The notes beneath the pieces are model-generated. The model made no database searches and had not been told where the DNA came from. It saw only the letters and a list, made by a program, of their open reading frames with translations. The translations under genes were made by a program, and so were the position numbers. DNA of 64,000 bases from Alphaproteobacteria bacterium (GTDB lineage: Bacteria; Pseudomonadota; Alphaproteobacteria; Micavibrionales; Micavibrionaceae), in the NCBI GenBank assembly GCA_028289285.1, contig JANQRF010000002.1:186001-250000 (forward strand), written 5' to 3'. This document shows, piece by piece, positions 36,274-45,379 of the stretch (position 1 is its first letter; each line of letters opens with the position of its first letter).

Positions 36274-38364
36274 ATGCGCGGAGTCGTAGAATTGAACCAG
36301 GCCGCGTCGGTGCCCTTTGCCGATAGCCCGCCCTTTAAAATCGCTGCAGAGTTCGAACCTGCGGGCGATCAGCCGGCTGCCATCAAGGCGCTGGTTGAGG
36401 GGCTTGAGGCCGGCCTGACCGATCAGGTGCTGCTCGGCGCGACGGGCACGGGCAAGACCTTCACCATGGCGCATATCATTCAGGAGCTGCAGCGCCCGGC
36501 GGTCATCATGGCGCCGAATAAAACGCTCGCCGCGCAGCTTTATGCCGAGTTCAAAAATTTTTTCCCGGATAATGCGGTTGAATACTTCGTCTCTTACTAT
36601 GATTATTACCAGCCCGAAGCCTATGTCCCTCGATCGGATACGTTCATCGAAAAAGATTCCTCCATCAACGAACAGATCGACCGGATGCGCCACGCCGCTA
36701 CGCGCGCGCTGTTTGAGCGCAAGGATTGCATTATCGTTGCCTCGGTCTCCTCGATTTACGGTATTGGCTCGAAAGAAGATTACCTGGCCATGACCTTCGA
36801 TCTTCAAAAAGGTCAGATCATCAACCGCGACCAGATCATCGCGCGGCTGGTCGAGCTTCAATATAATCGCAACGACATCGCCTTTGAGCGCGGAACGTTC
36901 CGCGTGCGCGGCGATACGGTTGAGATTTTCCCCTCGCACATGGAAGATTCCGCCTGGCGTTTTTCCCTTTTCGGCGATGAGCTGGAAGAGATCACCGAAT
37001 TTGATGCGCTCACGGGCGAGAAATTTGCCAAGCTCGAAGGTGTGCGCATTTACGCGAACTCGCATTACGTCACGCCCGGCCCGACCATCGCGCAAGCGAT
37101 CAAACAAATGAAGATCGATATGAAAGAGCGCATCGCGTATTTCGAAAAAGAAAACAAACTCATCGAAGCGCAGCGCATCGACCAGCGCACCCAGTTTGAT
37201 ATTGAAATGCTCGAAGCCACCGGCATGTGCAAAGGCATTGAAAATTACTCGCGCTACCTGACGGGCCGCAAACCGGGTGAGCCGCCGCCGACCCTGATTG
37301 AATATCTGCCGGGCGATGCGATCATGTTTTTGGATGAAAGCCATGTCATGGTGCCGCAACTGGGCGCGATGTATAAAGGCGACCGCTCGCGCAAACAGAC
37401 CTTGGTCGATTACGGGTTCCGGCTTCCGGCCGCGGTCGATAACCGGCCGTTAAAGTTCGAGGAGTGGCAAAATTTCCGTCCGCAAACGATTTATGTGTCC
37501 GCCACCCCCGGCCCGTGGGAGCTGGAGCAGGCGGGCGATGAGTTTGTCGAACAGGTTGTCCGCCCGACCGGGCTGATCGATCCGCCGGTCGAAGTGCGGG
37601 GGTGCGAACATCAGGTTGATGATCTGATGAGCGAATGCCGCAAGGTGGTGGAAAGCGGTGGGCGGGTGATGGTCACAACGCTGACCAAGAAAATGGCCGA
37701 AGCGCTCACTGATTATCTCACCGAAAACGGTTTGCGCGTGCGCTATCTCCATTCAGATATTGATACGCTGGAGCGGATTGAAATTATGCGCGACCTGCGG
37801 CTCGGCGCGTTTGATATTCTGGTCGGGATCAATTTGCTGCGCGAAGGACTAGACGTGCCTGAATGTATGCTCATGGCGATCCTCGATGCGGATAAGGAAG
37901 GCTATCTGCGCTCCAAGACCTCGCTGATCCAGACGATTGGCCGCGCCGCAAGAAACGCTGAAGGGCGCGTGATTTTATACGCCGACACCGTCACCAAAAG
38001 CATGAAAGGCGCGATGGAGGAAACCGATCGCCGCCGCGCCAAACAGGTCGCGTATAACAAGGCGCACGGCATCACCCCAGAAACGGTTAAGAAAGCCGTA
38101 TCCGATCAGAATTATTTCGGCAGTACAGACGATGCAGACACGAAAAAATCCGGCACCGGAAAATTAAAAGGCAAATCAAAATATATGATCCAGGATAGTG
38201 CCGCGCAGGATTTACTCATGAACCCGGACGCGCTGCGCAAACATATCGACAAGCTCGACAAAGCCATGCGCGCCGCCGCTGCCAACCTCGAATTCGAAGA
38301 GGCCGCCCGCATCCGCGATGAAATTAAAGAACTCGAAAAAGCAGAGTTGGGGATATTAGATTAA
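36274..38364 (+). CDS. uvrB: Excinuclease ABC subunit B
   Basis: UvrB is the damage-verifying helicase of nucleotide excision repair. Walker A is GATGTGKT (55-62). The beta-hairpin that clamps DNA is [21 protein letters not shown]. The DEAD-like box is FLDESH. Motif VI is QTIGRAARN, and a UVR domain ([24 protein letters not shown]) closes the protein for UvrA/UvrC contact. Length 696 aa is typical. Its stop codon is directly followed by the stop of a convergent AT-rich gene, with no gap. Confidence 0.98.
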   Translation: MRGVVELNQAASVPFADSPPFKIAAEFEPAGDQPAAIKALVEGLEAGLTDQVLLGATGTGKTFTMAHIIQELQRPAVIMAPNKTLAAQLYAEFKNFFPDNAVEYFVSYYDYYQPEAYVPRSDTFIEKDSSINEQIDRMRHAATRALFERKDCIIVASVSSIYGIGSKEDYLAMTFDLQKGQIINRDQIIARLVELQYNRNDIAFERGTFRVRGDTVEIFPSHMEDSAWRFSLFGDELEEITEFDALTGEKFAKLEGVRIYANSHYVTPGPTIAQAIKQMKIDMKERIAYFEKENKLIEAQRIDQRTQFDIEMLEATGMCKGIENYSRYLTGRKPGEPPPTLIEYLPGDAIMFLDESHVMVPQLGAMYKGDRSRKQTLVDYGFRLPAAVDNRPLKFEEWQNFRPQTIYVSATPGPWELEQAGDEFVEQVVRPTGLIDPPVEVRGCEHQVDDLMSECRKVVESGGRVMVTTLTKKMAEALTDYLTENGLRVRYLHSDIDTLERIEIMRDLRLGAFDILVGINLLREGLDVPECMLMAILDADKEGYLRSKTSLIQTIGRAARNAEGRVILYADTVTKSMKGAMEETDRRRAKQVAYNKAHGITPETVKKAVSDQNYFGSTDDADTKKSGTGKLKGKSKYMIQDSAAQDLLMNPDALRKHIDKLDKAMRAAAANLEFEEAARIRDEIKELEKAELGILD

Positions 38365-38790
38365 TTATTTTTTTATGCAGGCAGTTATAGAAGCATTGAT
38401 TACGTAATAACCGACAATAACGCAGGCATAAGTTAAAATCTTTTCTTCTATTTCTCTGCCTTCTTCTCCGCTTACTTTATCAAACAAGGATAATAAAGTG
38501 CCATCTTGGATCAGCCACCAAGAAATAAGTATAACAAAGATAGCAAAAGCATCGAGCTTCTCAGCGCTTCGTGCTCCTTTATCAAAGAAAGCAGCGCACT
38601 CTTTTATAAAACCTGTAATTGAATTAAAAATATTCATTCCACAAGTTTTGTTGGTAATGCTTATTACCACAAAAGCAAGTACAATCAGACATAAAACAGG
38701 GCTGGTATACCAAACCTCAGATATTCCTTGAGTGATGTCAATATATATGCGGGAAGCATTTAAACTGCTGTCAGTGTTTGGATCAGTCAT
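38365..38790 (-). CDS. Membrane protein, third gene of an AT-rich operon
   Basis: I chose ATG 38790 (141 aa), which overlaps the stop of the upstream gene by 8 bases and suggests translational coupling. A longer frame from 38847 is possible but less likely. There are about three hydrophobic segments (VLCLIVLAFVVISIT; FAIFVILISWWLI; CVIVGYYVINASITAC) with a short charged loop (DKGARSAEKLD). No family is recognised. It is the most distal gene of the operon and abuts the uvrB stop. Confidence 0.75.
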   Translation of the reverse strand: MTDPNTDSSLNASRIYIDITQGISEVWYTSPVLCLIVLAFVVISITNKTCGMNIFNSITGFIKECAAFFDKGARSAEKLDAFAIFVILISWWLIQDGTLLSLFDKVSGEEGREIEEKILTYACVIVGYYVINASITACIKK

Positions 38791-39277
38791 CAAGATCCTT
38801 AAACATGAATAATAATACGAAACAAGTTGCTGAAAGTACAAAAGCAAATTCAGGATGAATAAGATGTATAGAATATATATAGCTAAGCAACATTGATGAT
38901 AGAGTGAATAGTAAAACGGATGTACTCACTGTTTTGCCTATTTTTGAGATTTTTGCATACCCCATTTCAAGTAGCTTTTCTTCGGTAATATCTGGGTTTG
39001 TTTTATAATTCTTTTTAATTTCAATTGCTTCTATATGGTCAAGGTACTTCAATGAAATCCAATTTTTTGTAAGAGGCCTTGCATGAGCACTTTGAATAGT
39101 AAAACTACCTAAGGTCCGATTAGGGTTAGCTACCAAATCAAGCCCATCAGATTCAAAAAATATATCTTCGCCAATGGTTATTGGAGAATCGCTGCTAGCA
39201 CTAGAATGTCCAGTTTCAATAAAGTTTTGAGGCAACATTAGAGAAAGAGCGTCTTCATTGTCTTCGGTTTTTATCAT
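38783..39277 (-). CDS. Two-span membrane protein, second gene of the AT-rich operon
   Basis: The 164-aa product has a soluble N-terminal two-thirds of acidic and polar character (including IGEDIFFESDGLDLV and LKYLDHIEAIEIKKNY) and two adjacent C-terminal membrane helices (TSVLLFTLSSMLLSYIY; FAFVLSATCFVLLFMF) ending in KDLDD. The start overlaps the upstream gene by 4 bases. No family is recognised. It is very AT-rich. Confidence 0.78.
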   Translation of the reverse strand: MIKTEDNEDALSLMLPQNFIETGHSSASSDSPITIGEDIFFESDGLDLVANPNRTLGSFTIQSAHARPLTKNWISLKYLDHIEAIEIKKNYKTNPDITEEKLLEMGYAKISKIGKTVSTSVLLFTLSSMLLSYIYSIHLIHPEFAFVLSATCFVLLFMFKDLDD

Positions 39278-40038
39278 TCTATATCTCCTTTAATGGAGGT
39301 TTCTTGTGCTATATGATCCAGTTCTTTGTAGAATTCTATGAGGTTTTTTTTAGAGATGGTTTTTTTATTCTTATTGTCAGTGTTGACATCAATATCTGTT
39401 ACAATAAATGGGGTTAATGCACTTTGAGATATTTCTATGTTACCTTGTTTAAAAGTAGTTGTTGCTTCAATGCATTGCCATGAAGCTAATCTATTTATTC
39501 TTAGGTTTTTAAAGTCTTGGTTTTTGCTTGTTTTGTATCTATTTACTTTATAAGTAAATTCAGACGAATTGTCTGGATCGGGTAGCTTTATGTTGGGTAA
39601 TAGCTTAGCAAGTATTTCATAGCCTTCTTTTTGGTTTATTATCTTATTCGCTAGACTAACAGCTTGTGCAACCCTAATTACGTTTGATTGAAGGCCTAAC
39701 CAAGATATGACTATTTTATTAATTTCATCTTTTATATCAGCGTAATTTCCGATAGCAGGCGTTTCAATTGTTCCTATTTCGTTATGTGCTATAGGAATAA
39801 CGTGTAAATCAGACCTATTTGACTTGGATATCAATCTTATCCAAGAGCTATTCACTTCGCCTTCCTCCATAATATATTTCTGAAGAGGTTTTGAAGTTAC
39901 ATCTTTAGGCGATGTTTCAAATAGCTGTTCCCACACTGACGTAGGGGCACGATCATCCTTAAAAAAAACAGATGCTCTAAAACCAGCAAGTTGCCATTTA
40001 ATATCAACCGCTCCTGCTTCATTTTTATTTGTTTGCAT
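39274..40038 (-). CDS. TIGR04255-like soluble protein, first gene of the AT-rich operon
   Basis: The 254-aa product has no signal or membrane segment. The C-terminal stretch TPFIVTDIDVNTD followed by LIEFYKELDHIAQE resembles the end of the sporadically distributed TIGR04255 family (an IxDIDV strand followed by a helix with an aliphatic-His pattern), and the overall length fits. This is from memory and tentative. One sampled 60-base line of the gene is 19/60 GC, far below uvrB. Three overlapping genes of this kind suggest a horizontally acquired cassette. Confidence 0.7.
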   Translation of the reverse strand: MQTNKNEAGAVDIKWQLAGFRASVFFKDDRAPTSVWEQLFETSPKDVTSKPLQKYIMEEGEVNSSWIRLISKSNRSDLHVIPIAHNEIGTIETPAIGNYADIKDEINKIVISWLGLQSNVIRVAQAVSLANKIINQKEGYEILAKLLPNIKLPDPDNSSEFTYKVNRYKTSKNQDFKNLRINRLASWQCIEATTTFKQGNIEISQSALTPFIVTDIDVNTDNKNKKTISKKNLIEFYKELDHIAQETSIKGDIE

Positions 40039-40249
40039 ATCAATAATTTTATATCAAAAAATTTAAAAATCTACCTAACATACCTGTAAAAATACTACTT
40101 TTAAAGGAATATATTCCTATTTTTATCAAATAAAGTTAAGATAACGCTTTTATAAAAATCAATTAGGTCGACGCGTTAATTTCTAATGTCTTTGAAGAGT
40201 TATTCCCCATTTTATGCTATAAAGGGTCTGAAGGATTGGAGGGGATGTC

Positions 40250-40459
40250 ATGAAACCACATCACGGTAAACTTTTGGCCTTAAGCCTGGTTGTCCTGTCT
40301 CTCCCTGCGTGCGGGACGACGACGGAAGAGCGCGCGGTGAGCGGTGCGATTGGCGGCGCAGCAGTCGGGGCGGCGATCGGTGCTGCCACTGGGAATGTTG
40401 CCGCGGGGGCTGCCATCGGCACGGCCGCCGGCGCCACGATCGGAGTTCTTTCTGAGTAG
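40250..40459 (+). CDS. Small glycine-zipper lipoprotein
   Basis: The 69-aa precursor has a signal peptide with lipobox LPAC (Cys21). A glycine-zipper stretch follows (AIGGAAVGAAIGAATGNVA and AAIGTAAGATIGVL) of the type seen in outer-membrane 17-kDa-antigen-like lipoproteins. GGAGGGG lies about 10 bases before the ATG. It is probably an envelope protein inserted in or lining the outer membrane. A terminator follows at 40518. Confidence 0.85.
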   Translation: MKPHHGKLLALSLVVLSLPACGTTTEERAVSGAIGGAAVGAAIGAATGNVAAGAAIGTAAGATIGVLSE

Positions 40460-40517
40460 GCACGCTCTCCCGCGCGCGCGTTTTGTGCTATACTAATCTT
40501 ATCAACAGCACGATTGC

Positions 40518-40576
40518 GCCCGCAGCCTGTCGCGCCGTAGCTTCGAAGAAGCGCAGGCGGAATGCGGGCTTTTTTT
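40518..40576 (+). terminator. Rho-independent terminator of the lipoprotein gene
   Basis: GCCCGCA (40518-40524) with GCCTG pairs with CAGGC and TGCGGGC (40563-40569), and a run of seven T follows. An inner hairpin (GCTTCGAAGAAGC) caps the structure. Confidence 0.8.
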
Positions 40577-40586
40577 AAGTTCCTAT

Positions 40587-40670
40587 TGTCATCCCGAACA
40601 TCGCGATAGCGATGGAGGGATCTGCGCAGGTTGAAAAGGCTCAGATCCCTCGCATGCGCTCGGGATGACA
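40587..40670. repeat. REP-like double-hairpin element with TGTCATCCCGA ends
   Basis: TGTCATCCCGA at 40587 and TCGGGATGACA ending at 40670 bound an inner inverted repeat (GGAGGGATCTG/CAGATCCCTC). It has the same plan as the elements at 104-171 and 11467-11567. The rest of the 356-base gap between genes here holds only terminators and the GTGGACT palindromes. Confidence 0.8.
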
Positions 40671-40711
40671 GTGAAAGGATGGTGGCTCTAAAGAGCGTTT
40701 TTTTTAAAGCC

Positions 40712-40730
40712 ATGTGGACTTAGTCCACAT
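40712..40730. repeat. GTGGACT palindrome
   Basis: ATGTGGACTTAGTCCACAT is a perfect palindrome apart from its central base. It shares the GTGGACT...AGTCCAC core with the terminator stem at 40761-40790. Confidence 0.7.
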
Positions 40731-40755
40731 TTTGCTGCGGTGTTTCAGGGGCTTA

Positions 40756-40790
40756 CAAAAAAAGTGGACTAACACATGTTAGTCCACTTT
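40756..40790 (-). terminator. Rho-independent terminator of the cold-shock gene
   Basis: A long near-perfect stem (AAAGTGGACTAACA pairing with its complement, 40761-40790) is followed on the minus strand by a run of seven T. It lies 26 bases after the cold-shock gene stop. Confidence 0.85.
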
Positions 40791-40815
40791 AATCTTTTGA
40801 TCTGTTTTAAGTGCT

Positions 40816-41028
40816 TTACGCAGCTTCAGCCAGGTTGACGGCGCTGGTCTTGCCGCGCTGTTCGTCTGTGTGCAGCTCGTAGCTGACTTTCTGGCCTTCA
40901 TTGAGGGTTTGCATACCGGCCTGCTCAACGGCTGTGATATGTACGAACACATCGTTGCCGCCTTCGTCGGGCTGGATGAAACCAAATCCTTTTTGGGTGT
41001 TAAACCATTTTACTGTACCGGTTGCCAT
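40816..41028 (-). CDS. cspA: Cold-shock domain protein
   Basis: The 70-aa product is a single cold-shock domain that binds single-stranded RNA and DNA. RNP1 is KGFGFI (13-18) and RNP2 is VFVHI (27-31). The start [20 protein letters not shown] is typical. AGGAG lies 8 bases before the ATG. It is monocistronic with a strong terminator downstream and about 180 bases of leader upstream (41029-41210), in which no gene is visible; long leaders are common for this family and may carry temperature control. Confidence 0.97.
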   Translation of the reverse strand: MATGTVKWFNTQKGFGFIQPDEGGNDVFVHITAVEQAGMQTLNEGQKVSYELHTDEQRGKTSAVNLAEAA

Positions 41029-41210
41029 GTTGTTTCTCCTTTATCGCAAAATCGGTGAATGTAACGTCTGATCGTGTTAGGCGTCATCCTTGCGAAAGGG
41101 AAATTGTAAGTCCGCTTTAGTCGTCAAAGATAGTTCTAATACTTCAAACTTCTAAGAGCATATAATGCTCATGCGCGCAGAATGCCGCCATTTTTAAAGG
41201 AAAGTCAAGG

Positions 41211-41849
41211 CTAATCGTTGAATTGATTATTGCGTGGCTGGGCCGTGCCGAATTGAGGCACATTGTCCGGTCCGCGATCGGGCGGGGTTTCATACGCATA
41301 GCGTGCAGGGACGGTGCGCGGATCGCCTTCATCCCCGGCGGCCGGTGACAGGCTGGAAAGCTCTGTCAGAAGGTTTTCGGTTTCAATATCAATCATCGCA
41401 TGTTCGATCGGCCCAGCGCAGCCTTTGGCGTTATAGATGCCGACCATGAAGCTGCGGCGCTCGGCAGCGCTGTCCTGGATCGTGTCAGCTGCATCGGCTT
41501 CTTCGGAAATGGCTTCGCTGGCCAGGAAGCCTGCCACGCCCAATCCGATCCCGGCGGTCGCTGCGCCAAGCACAACAGATCCGACAGCGCCTGCTGCCTG
41601 AATGCCGCGTGTTTTCATTTCGGCGTCATCCTGGATGGCCTGCTTGTGCGCGATGATTGTCTGCATACGTGCTGCCTCGCGGGAGAGGGCATTACAATCC
41701 ATATTGGTATCGCCCAAACGTGCAACTTTGAAATTATCTGTTTCGTGGGATTTCATACCCGGAATATCTCCGGCCAGAGCAGATGTGCTGAGGCCGACAG
41801 TCAGCGCGCAAACAAGAGCGGTTCGAAAAGGTTTTAGAATCATACACAT
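41211..41849 (-). CDS. Secreted protein with glycine-rich hydrophobic segment
   Basis: I chose ATG 41849, which follows GAGGT by about 5 bases; the frame opens 4 codons earlier. A signal peptide (ending TSALA, cleavage before GDIPG) is followed by a helical region with NALSREAARMQTIIAHKQAI. A glycine/alanine-rich hydrophobic stretch (GAVGSVVLGAATAGIGLGVAGFL) looks like a glycine zipper or membrane hairpin. The tail is Pro/Asn-rich. Two cysteines (MDCNAL, GCAGP) could form a disulfide. No family is named. An envelope location is likely. Confidence 0.78.
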   Translation of the reverse strand: MCMILKPFRTALVCALTVGLSTSALAGDIPGMKSHETDNFKVARLGDTNMDCNALSREAARMQTIIAHKQAIQDDAEMKTRGIQAAGAVGSVVLGAATAGIGLGVAGFLASEAISEEADAADTIQDSAAERRSFMVGIYNAKGCAGPIEHAMIDIETENLLTELSSLSPAAGDEGDPRTVPARYAYETPPDRGPDNVPQFGTAQPRNNQFND

Positions 41850-41885
41850 ACTATACCTCATTTACATAGTAAAAACAAACTGAAC

Positions 41886-42335
41886 TCAATCATATGCAGG
41901 GAAAGCGTTCCGCATCCGGCGTAACATCGCGGCATCCAGCGTCGTCGCATGGGCCGTAAACCCGAAAAGCTGCATAACCTGTGGGAATTTCAGGTCTTTT
42001 TGAACGTGCTTTGCACCTTTCCGGCGTTTGACTGGCGGAAACGTGTCTGAAAACGGGTCATTGTCATTTTCAAGATCATAGGCCGCCTGGGTCATGAAAT
42101 GATGATGGATCGCGGCGATATTCTCCAACACCTCCGAAAGCGGCTGGTTTGGATGAATACAGTCCTGGAAGTCGGAGAGTAGCTCCGGGAAGCTGTCCAT
42201 ATTATAGAGGAACATATAATCCTCCAGCCAGACCCAGGCCCATTCCGGCATGGACACAAGCTCATACTGGGCGCGGTGGCCCGGTACAATCCGCGTGATT
42301 TTACGCTCTTTTTGAGGGGAAGTGGTGGTGATCAT
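41886..42335 (-). CDS. Hypothetical protein, 149 aa
   Basis: The product is soluble, rich in aromatic, His and Met residues. It has helices MPEWAWVWLEDYMFLYNMD and LENIAAIHHHFMTQAAYDLEND, then a basic stretch (PPVKRRKGAKHVQKDLKF). It is encoded in the same direction as, and 36 bases upstream of, the secreted protein at 41211. I recognise no family. Confidence 0.72.
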   Translation of the reverse strand: MITTTSPQKERKITRIVPGHRAQYELVSMPEWAWVWLEDYMFLYNMDSFPELLSDFQDCIHPNQPLSEVLENIAAIHHHFMTQAAYDLENDNDPFSDTFPPVKRRKGAKHVQKDLKFPQVMQLFGFTAHATTLDAAMLRRMRNAFPAYD

Positions 42336-42565
42336 GGTCCCGGTTCGTCCTTCACTTTTCGTGTTTTTCTATAGGTTTAGTGTCTCAAATTTGTGCTCTG
42401 CGATGCAAATTTGGGTATTAAAGACATAATATTAATATTTGATTAAGAAGCGGTTGTTTCCGGAAAAAATGTGTGTCATTCTGGGGATAAGTATTTTTAT
42501 TCTTTGTATTTTCTACGTATTTCTTTTCCACAGCTTTGCGATATTAACCGGATTTGAGGTCTGTC

Positions 42566-42868
42566 ATGTCTTTACGCCGTTTTGGACTTATTGCTCTTGC
42601 AGCTTGTACAACATTGTCTCTCAGCGCGTGCGGAGATGGCTGGGAACCACGTGAGCTCAGGGATTTTGTCCCCTACCACAATGGTAGAACGGCCGGACCG
42701 GGCGTTGAATATGTACGGGCTTATATGCTTCAGGAACGTGGGCCGAATTTAGAGCGCGAACTTCCAAAATCAATGCCGGTAAAAGAAGAAACACCGCCGC
42801 CGGCCGCGCCAAAAGAAGAGCCGATCAAAGATTCTGAAGAGCTCTTTAAAGATATCATTATCAAGTAA
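42566..42868 (+). CDS. Small lipoprotein with acidic/proline-rich tail
   Basis: ATG 42566 follows GAGG by about 8 bases; the four residues upstream in the frame are not needed. The signal peptide ends in the lipobox LSAC. The mature part starts GDGWEPRELRDFVPYHNGRT and ends in a Pro/Glu/Lys linker (EETPPPAAPKEEPIKDSEEL). About 100 aa in total. No family is recognised; it could be an accessory subunit of an envelope complex. Confidence 0.75.
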   Translation: MSLRRFGLIALAACTTLSLSACGDGWEPRELRDFVPYHNGRTAGPGVEYVRAYMLQERGPNLERELPKSMPVKEETPPPAAPKEEPIKDSEELFKDIIIK

Positions 42869-42970
42869 ATTGGGGCTATTCACCGCTCAAAACATGACAG
42901 GGCCTGCTTACGCAGTGTACACTGATAAGAGCTATTGCTTCATTTTCTCAGCAAGGAGCCCGGTACATCC

Positions 42971-43735
42971 ATGAATATCTGGATTTTTCTCTGGTTGATT
43001 TTAACGGTGATTATTCTCGGTGCGACCTTTTGGTCGACGATTATTCTCTATCGCCAGAAAGCTGCCTGGGAACGTTTCGCCCGCATCCATAAAATGACCT
43101 ATCTTCGTGGCAAGCTCATGGAAAGCCCGACTGTGGAAGGGATGATCGGCGCATGCAAAATCTCTTTATTCACGGCCATGCGTCAGGGAGAAAATGACCG
43201 TAAGAACCGCATGGTCAGTGTGATTGAAATTGCCTTGCCGCACGGCATGATTGACGGCGGGGCAGCCGGCACGCCTGAAATGGTGCCCTTCATGCAATCT
43301 CTTGAGACAATTAAACCCATGGAGGTTAGTCATGAAAAATGGCAGGAGAACTATACCTTTATGGGGCGTAATCAGGACGCATTGAAATTGTATTTAACGC
43401 CGGAGCGGCTCGAAGCGCTGGCGCATATTCTGGTGCTGAAGAATGCAGATATCTTGGTGATGTTTGATGGCAATCAGGCGGTGATCCGGGTGGAAACCGT
43501 GGACCCGATGCTGGTGCCGCAAAAGCTCGATAAAATTATTACGCGCTTGATAGCGGACGGCGAAAAGCTTGCGGTTGATGAAGAAGAGTTCAAGCAGATT
43601 GAAAGCAAGGCTGTACCGGATGAGGCCAAGTCAGAGACAGACGAAGAAGAAAAGTCTGCACCTAAAGAAGACCTTGAGGAAGAAGACGTTGAGGAAAAAG
43701 AAGAGGCATCTTCAGAGCAAACACCTCAGGCTTAA
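42971..43735 (+). CDS. Single-pass membrane protein with Glu/Lys-rich tail
   Basis: ATG 42971 follows AAGGAG (42952-42957); the frame is open 12 codons further up but without a ribosome-binding site. The N-terminal helix (IWIFLWLILTVIILGATFW) anchors a soluble domain containing GMIGACKISLFTAMRQGEND and LDKIITRLIADG. The last 45 residues are almost all Glu, Lys, Ser and Asp, probably disordered. No known family is recognised. It follows the small lipoprotein gene by about 100 bases in the same direction. Confidence 0.78.
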   Translation: MNIWIFLWLILTVIILGATFWSTIILYRQKAAWERFARIHKMTYLRGKLMESPTVEGMIGACKISLFTAMRQGENDRKNRMVSVIEIALPHGMIDGGAAGTPEMVPFMQSLETIKPMEVSHEKWQENYTFMGRNQDALKLYLTPERLEALAHILVLKNADILVMFDGNQAVIRVETVDPMLVPQKLDKIITRLIADGEKLAVDEEEFKQIESKAVPDEAKSETDEEEKSAPKEDLEEEDVEEKEEASSEQTPQA

Positions 43736-43738
43736 ATC

Positions 43739-45379
43739 TTATTTTATCTGTGCAATAAATATCCCAAATGGCGGAAGCTGAATTTGGTTTTCTACAAACG
43801 TTCCTGAACAAAATGATTCCGGTGTGCCTGGCGTTTTATCATAGTTGAATTTTTTTTGCTGATCTGAAACATTAAAAGCACAGATTATTTTTACCTCTTC
43901 AAGTGTCCGTTCAAAGGCGATGATTTTTTCAGAGCCGGTCTCCAGGAAATCTATATCGCCTGTTTTCAGGGCGGGTTGTGTTTTGCGCCAGTTTAAAAAT
44001 GTTTTTGAAAAACTCAGAACAGAGTCTGAATTTGTTTGCTGTATATCTACAGAGCGCAGCCGGTGCGCTTCGGGCATCGGAAGCCACGGTTCGCCCGCGC
44101 TGGTAAAGCCAGCATTATTCTCGGCTTCGTGCCAAGGCATCGGCGTACGGCAGCCATCGCGGCCCTGCCATTCGGGCCAGAGATATTTACCCCACGGGTC
44201 CTGGATTTTCTCAAACGGAATGGACGCTTCGGGCAGCCCAAGCTCTTCGCCCTGATACAGATATACTGTGCCGCGCAAGCACCCCAACAGCGCGATGAGC
44301 GCTTTGGCAAAATCGGGGTTTTGATCATGCCCGTCTTTCTGACCCCAGCGGGTAACTACGCGCACAACATCATGATTGCAAAAGGCCCAAGACGGCCAGG
44401 CATCACTTTGATGTTTGTCGAATGCCTCTGTCGGATCAATGATAAACGTATTTGAAAAACTCTTACTATCCGTGCCGGACATCATATGCGTGTTATAAGT
44501 CGTATGCAGATGATCTTTGCCCTCTGTGTAGGCGACGGCAAGTTTATACGGGTCATCATCACCGATTTCCCCGACAGTCATCGTGCCTGGAAATTCATCC
44601 ATCAGTGTACGCAGCTCTTTTAAGAAATCAAAATTCTCCGGTCTTGATTTATCATAGATATGCGCCTGCATCGAATAGGGATCGGGCTTTTCATACTGGC
44701 TTGCGTAGGCTGTTGCGGTATCTTCACGCGGCGGGTTATCGCGCAGATCTTCGTCATGAAAATAAAAATTCACGGTATCAAGGCGGAATCCATCCACCCC
44801 GCGTTCCAGCCAGTAACGGCATTCGCTTAAGACTTGCGCGCGGACATCCGGATTGTGGTAATTCAAATCCGGTTGCTCTTTGAGAAAGTTATGCAGGTAA
44901 TATTGGCCGCGCCGTGTTTCGAACGTCCAGGCCGGGCCGCCGAAAATGGATTGCCAGTTATTGGGCGGGCTGCCATCTTCTTTCGGGTCGGCCCAGACAT
45001 ACCAGTCCGCTTTACGGTTATCACGCGAGATCCGGCTTTCAATGAACCAGGGATGTTCAATAGAGGTGTGGGAGAGTACCATATCAATAATGATTTTCAG
45101 GCCGATATCATGTGCCCGCCGAAGCAGGATATCGAAATCCTCATTCGTGCCGAAGATCGGATCAACGGACCGGTAATCGGAGATATCATAGCCGAAATCG
45201 GCCATCGGTGAGGTGAAGAAGGGCGAAATCCAGATCGCATCCACACCTAGCGCAGCAATATAGTCCAGCCGGTCGGTAATACCGGGCAGGTCGCCAATGC
45301 CATCGCCATTACTGTCGAGAAAGGAGCGCGGATAGACTTGATAGATCACCGCGCCGCGCCACCAATCCGGGTCAGACAT
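43739..45379 (-). CDS. Alpha-glucosidase (GH13, oligo-1,6-glucosidase type)
   Basis: The 546-aa enzyme hydrolyses terminal alpha-linked glucose from small oligosaccharides. The (beta/alpha)8 barrel has DGIGDLPGITDRLDYI, the nucleophile Asp201 in GFRLDTVNF, the acid/base Glu271 in TVGEIGD, and Asp337 in FCNHDVVR. A short C-terminal beta domain follows. There is no signal peptide, so it is cytoplasmic. The preferred linkage (1,4 against 1,6) cannot be read reliably. Its start overlaps the stop of the PhzF-like gene by 8 bases. Confidence 0.93.
   Translation of the reverse strand: MSDPDWWRGAVIYQVYPRSFLDSNGDGIGDLPGITDRLDYIAALGVDAIWISPFFTSPMADFGYDISDYRSVDPIFGTNEDFDILLRRAHDIGLKIIIDMVLSHTSIEHPWFIESRISRDNRKADWYVWADPKEDGSPPNNWQSIFGGPAWTFETRRGQYYLHNFLKEQPDLNYHNPDVRAQVLSECRYWLERGVDGFRLDTVNFYFHDEDLRDNPPREDTATAYASQYEKPDPYSMQAHIYDKSRPENFDFLKELRTLMDEFPGTMTVGEIGDDDPYKLAVAYTEGKDHLHTTYNTHMMSGTDSKSFSNTFIIDPTEAFDKHQSDAWPSWAFCNHDVVRVVTRWGQKDGHDQNPDFAKALIALLGCLRGTVYLYQGEELGLPEASIPFEKIQDPWGKYLWPEWQGRDGCRTPMPWHEAENNAGFTSAGEPWLPMPEAHRLRSVDIQQTNSDSVLSFSKTFLNWRKTQPALKTGDIDFLETGSEKIIAFERTLEEVKIICAFNVSDQQKKFNYDKTPGTPESFCSGTFVENQIQLPPFGIFIAQIK

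Noticed and set aside
42439..42654. 71-codon hydrophobic plus-strand frame upstream of the small lipoprotein
   Set aside because: It needs a TTG start without a ribosome-binding site and overlaps the lipoprotein start in another frame, where a good lipobox protein is encoded.
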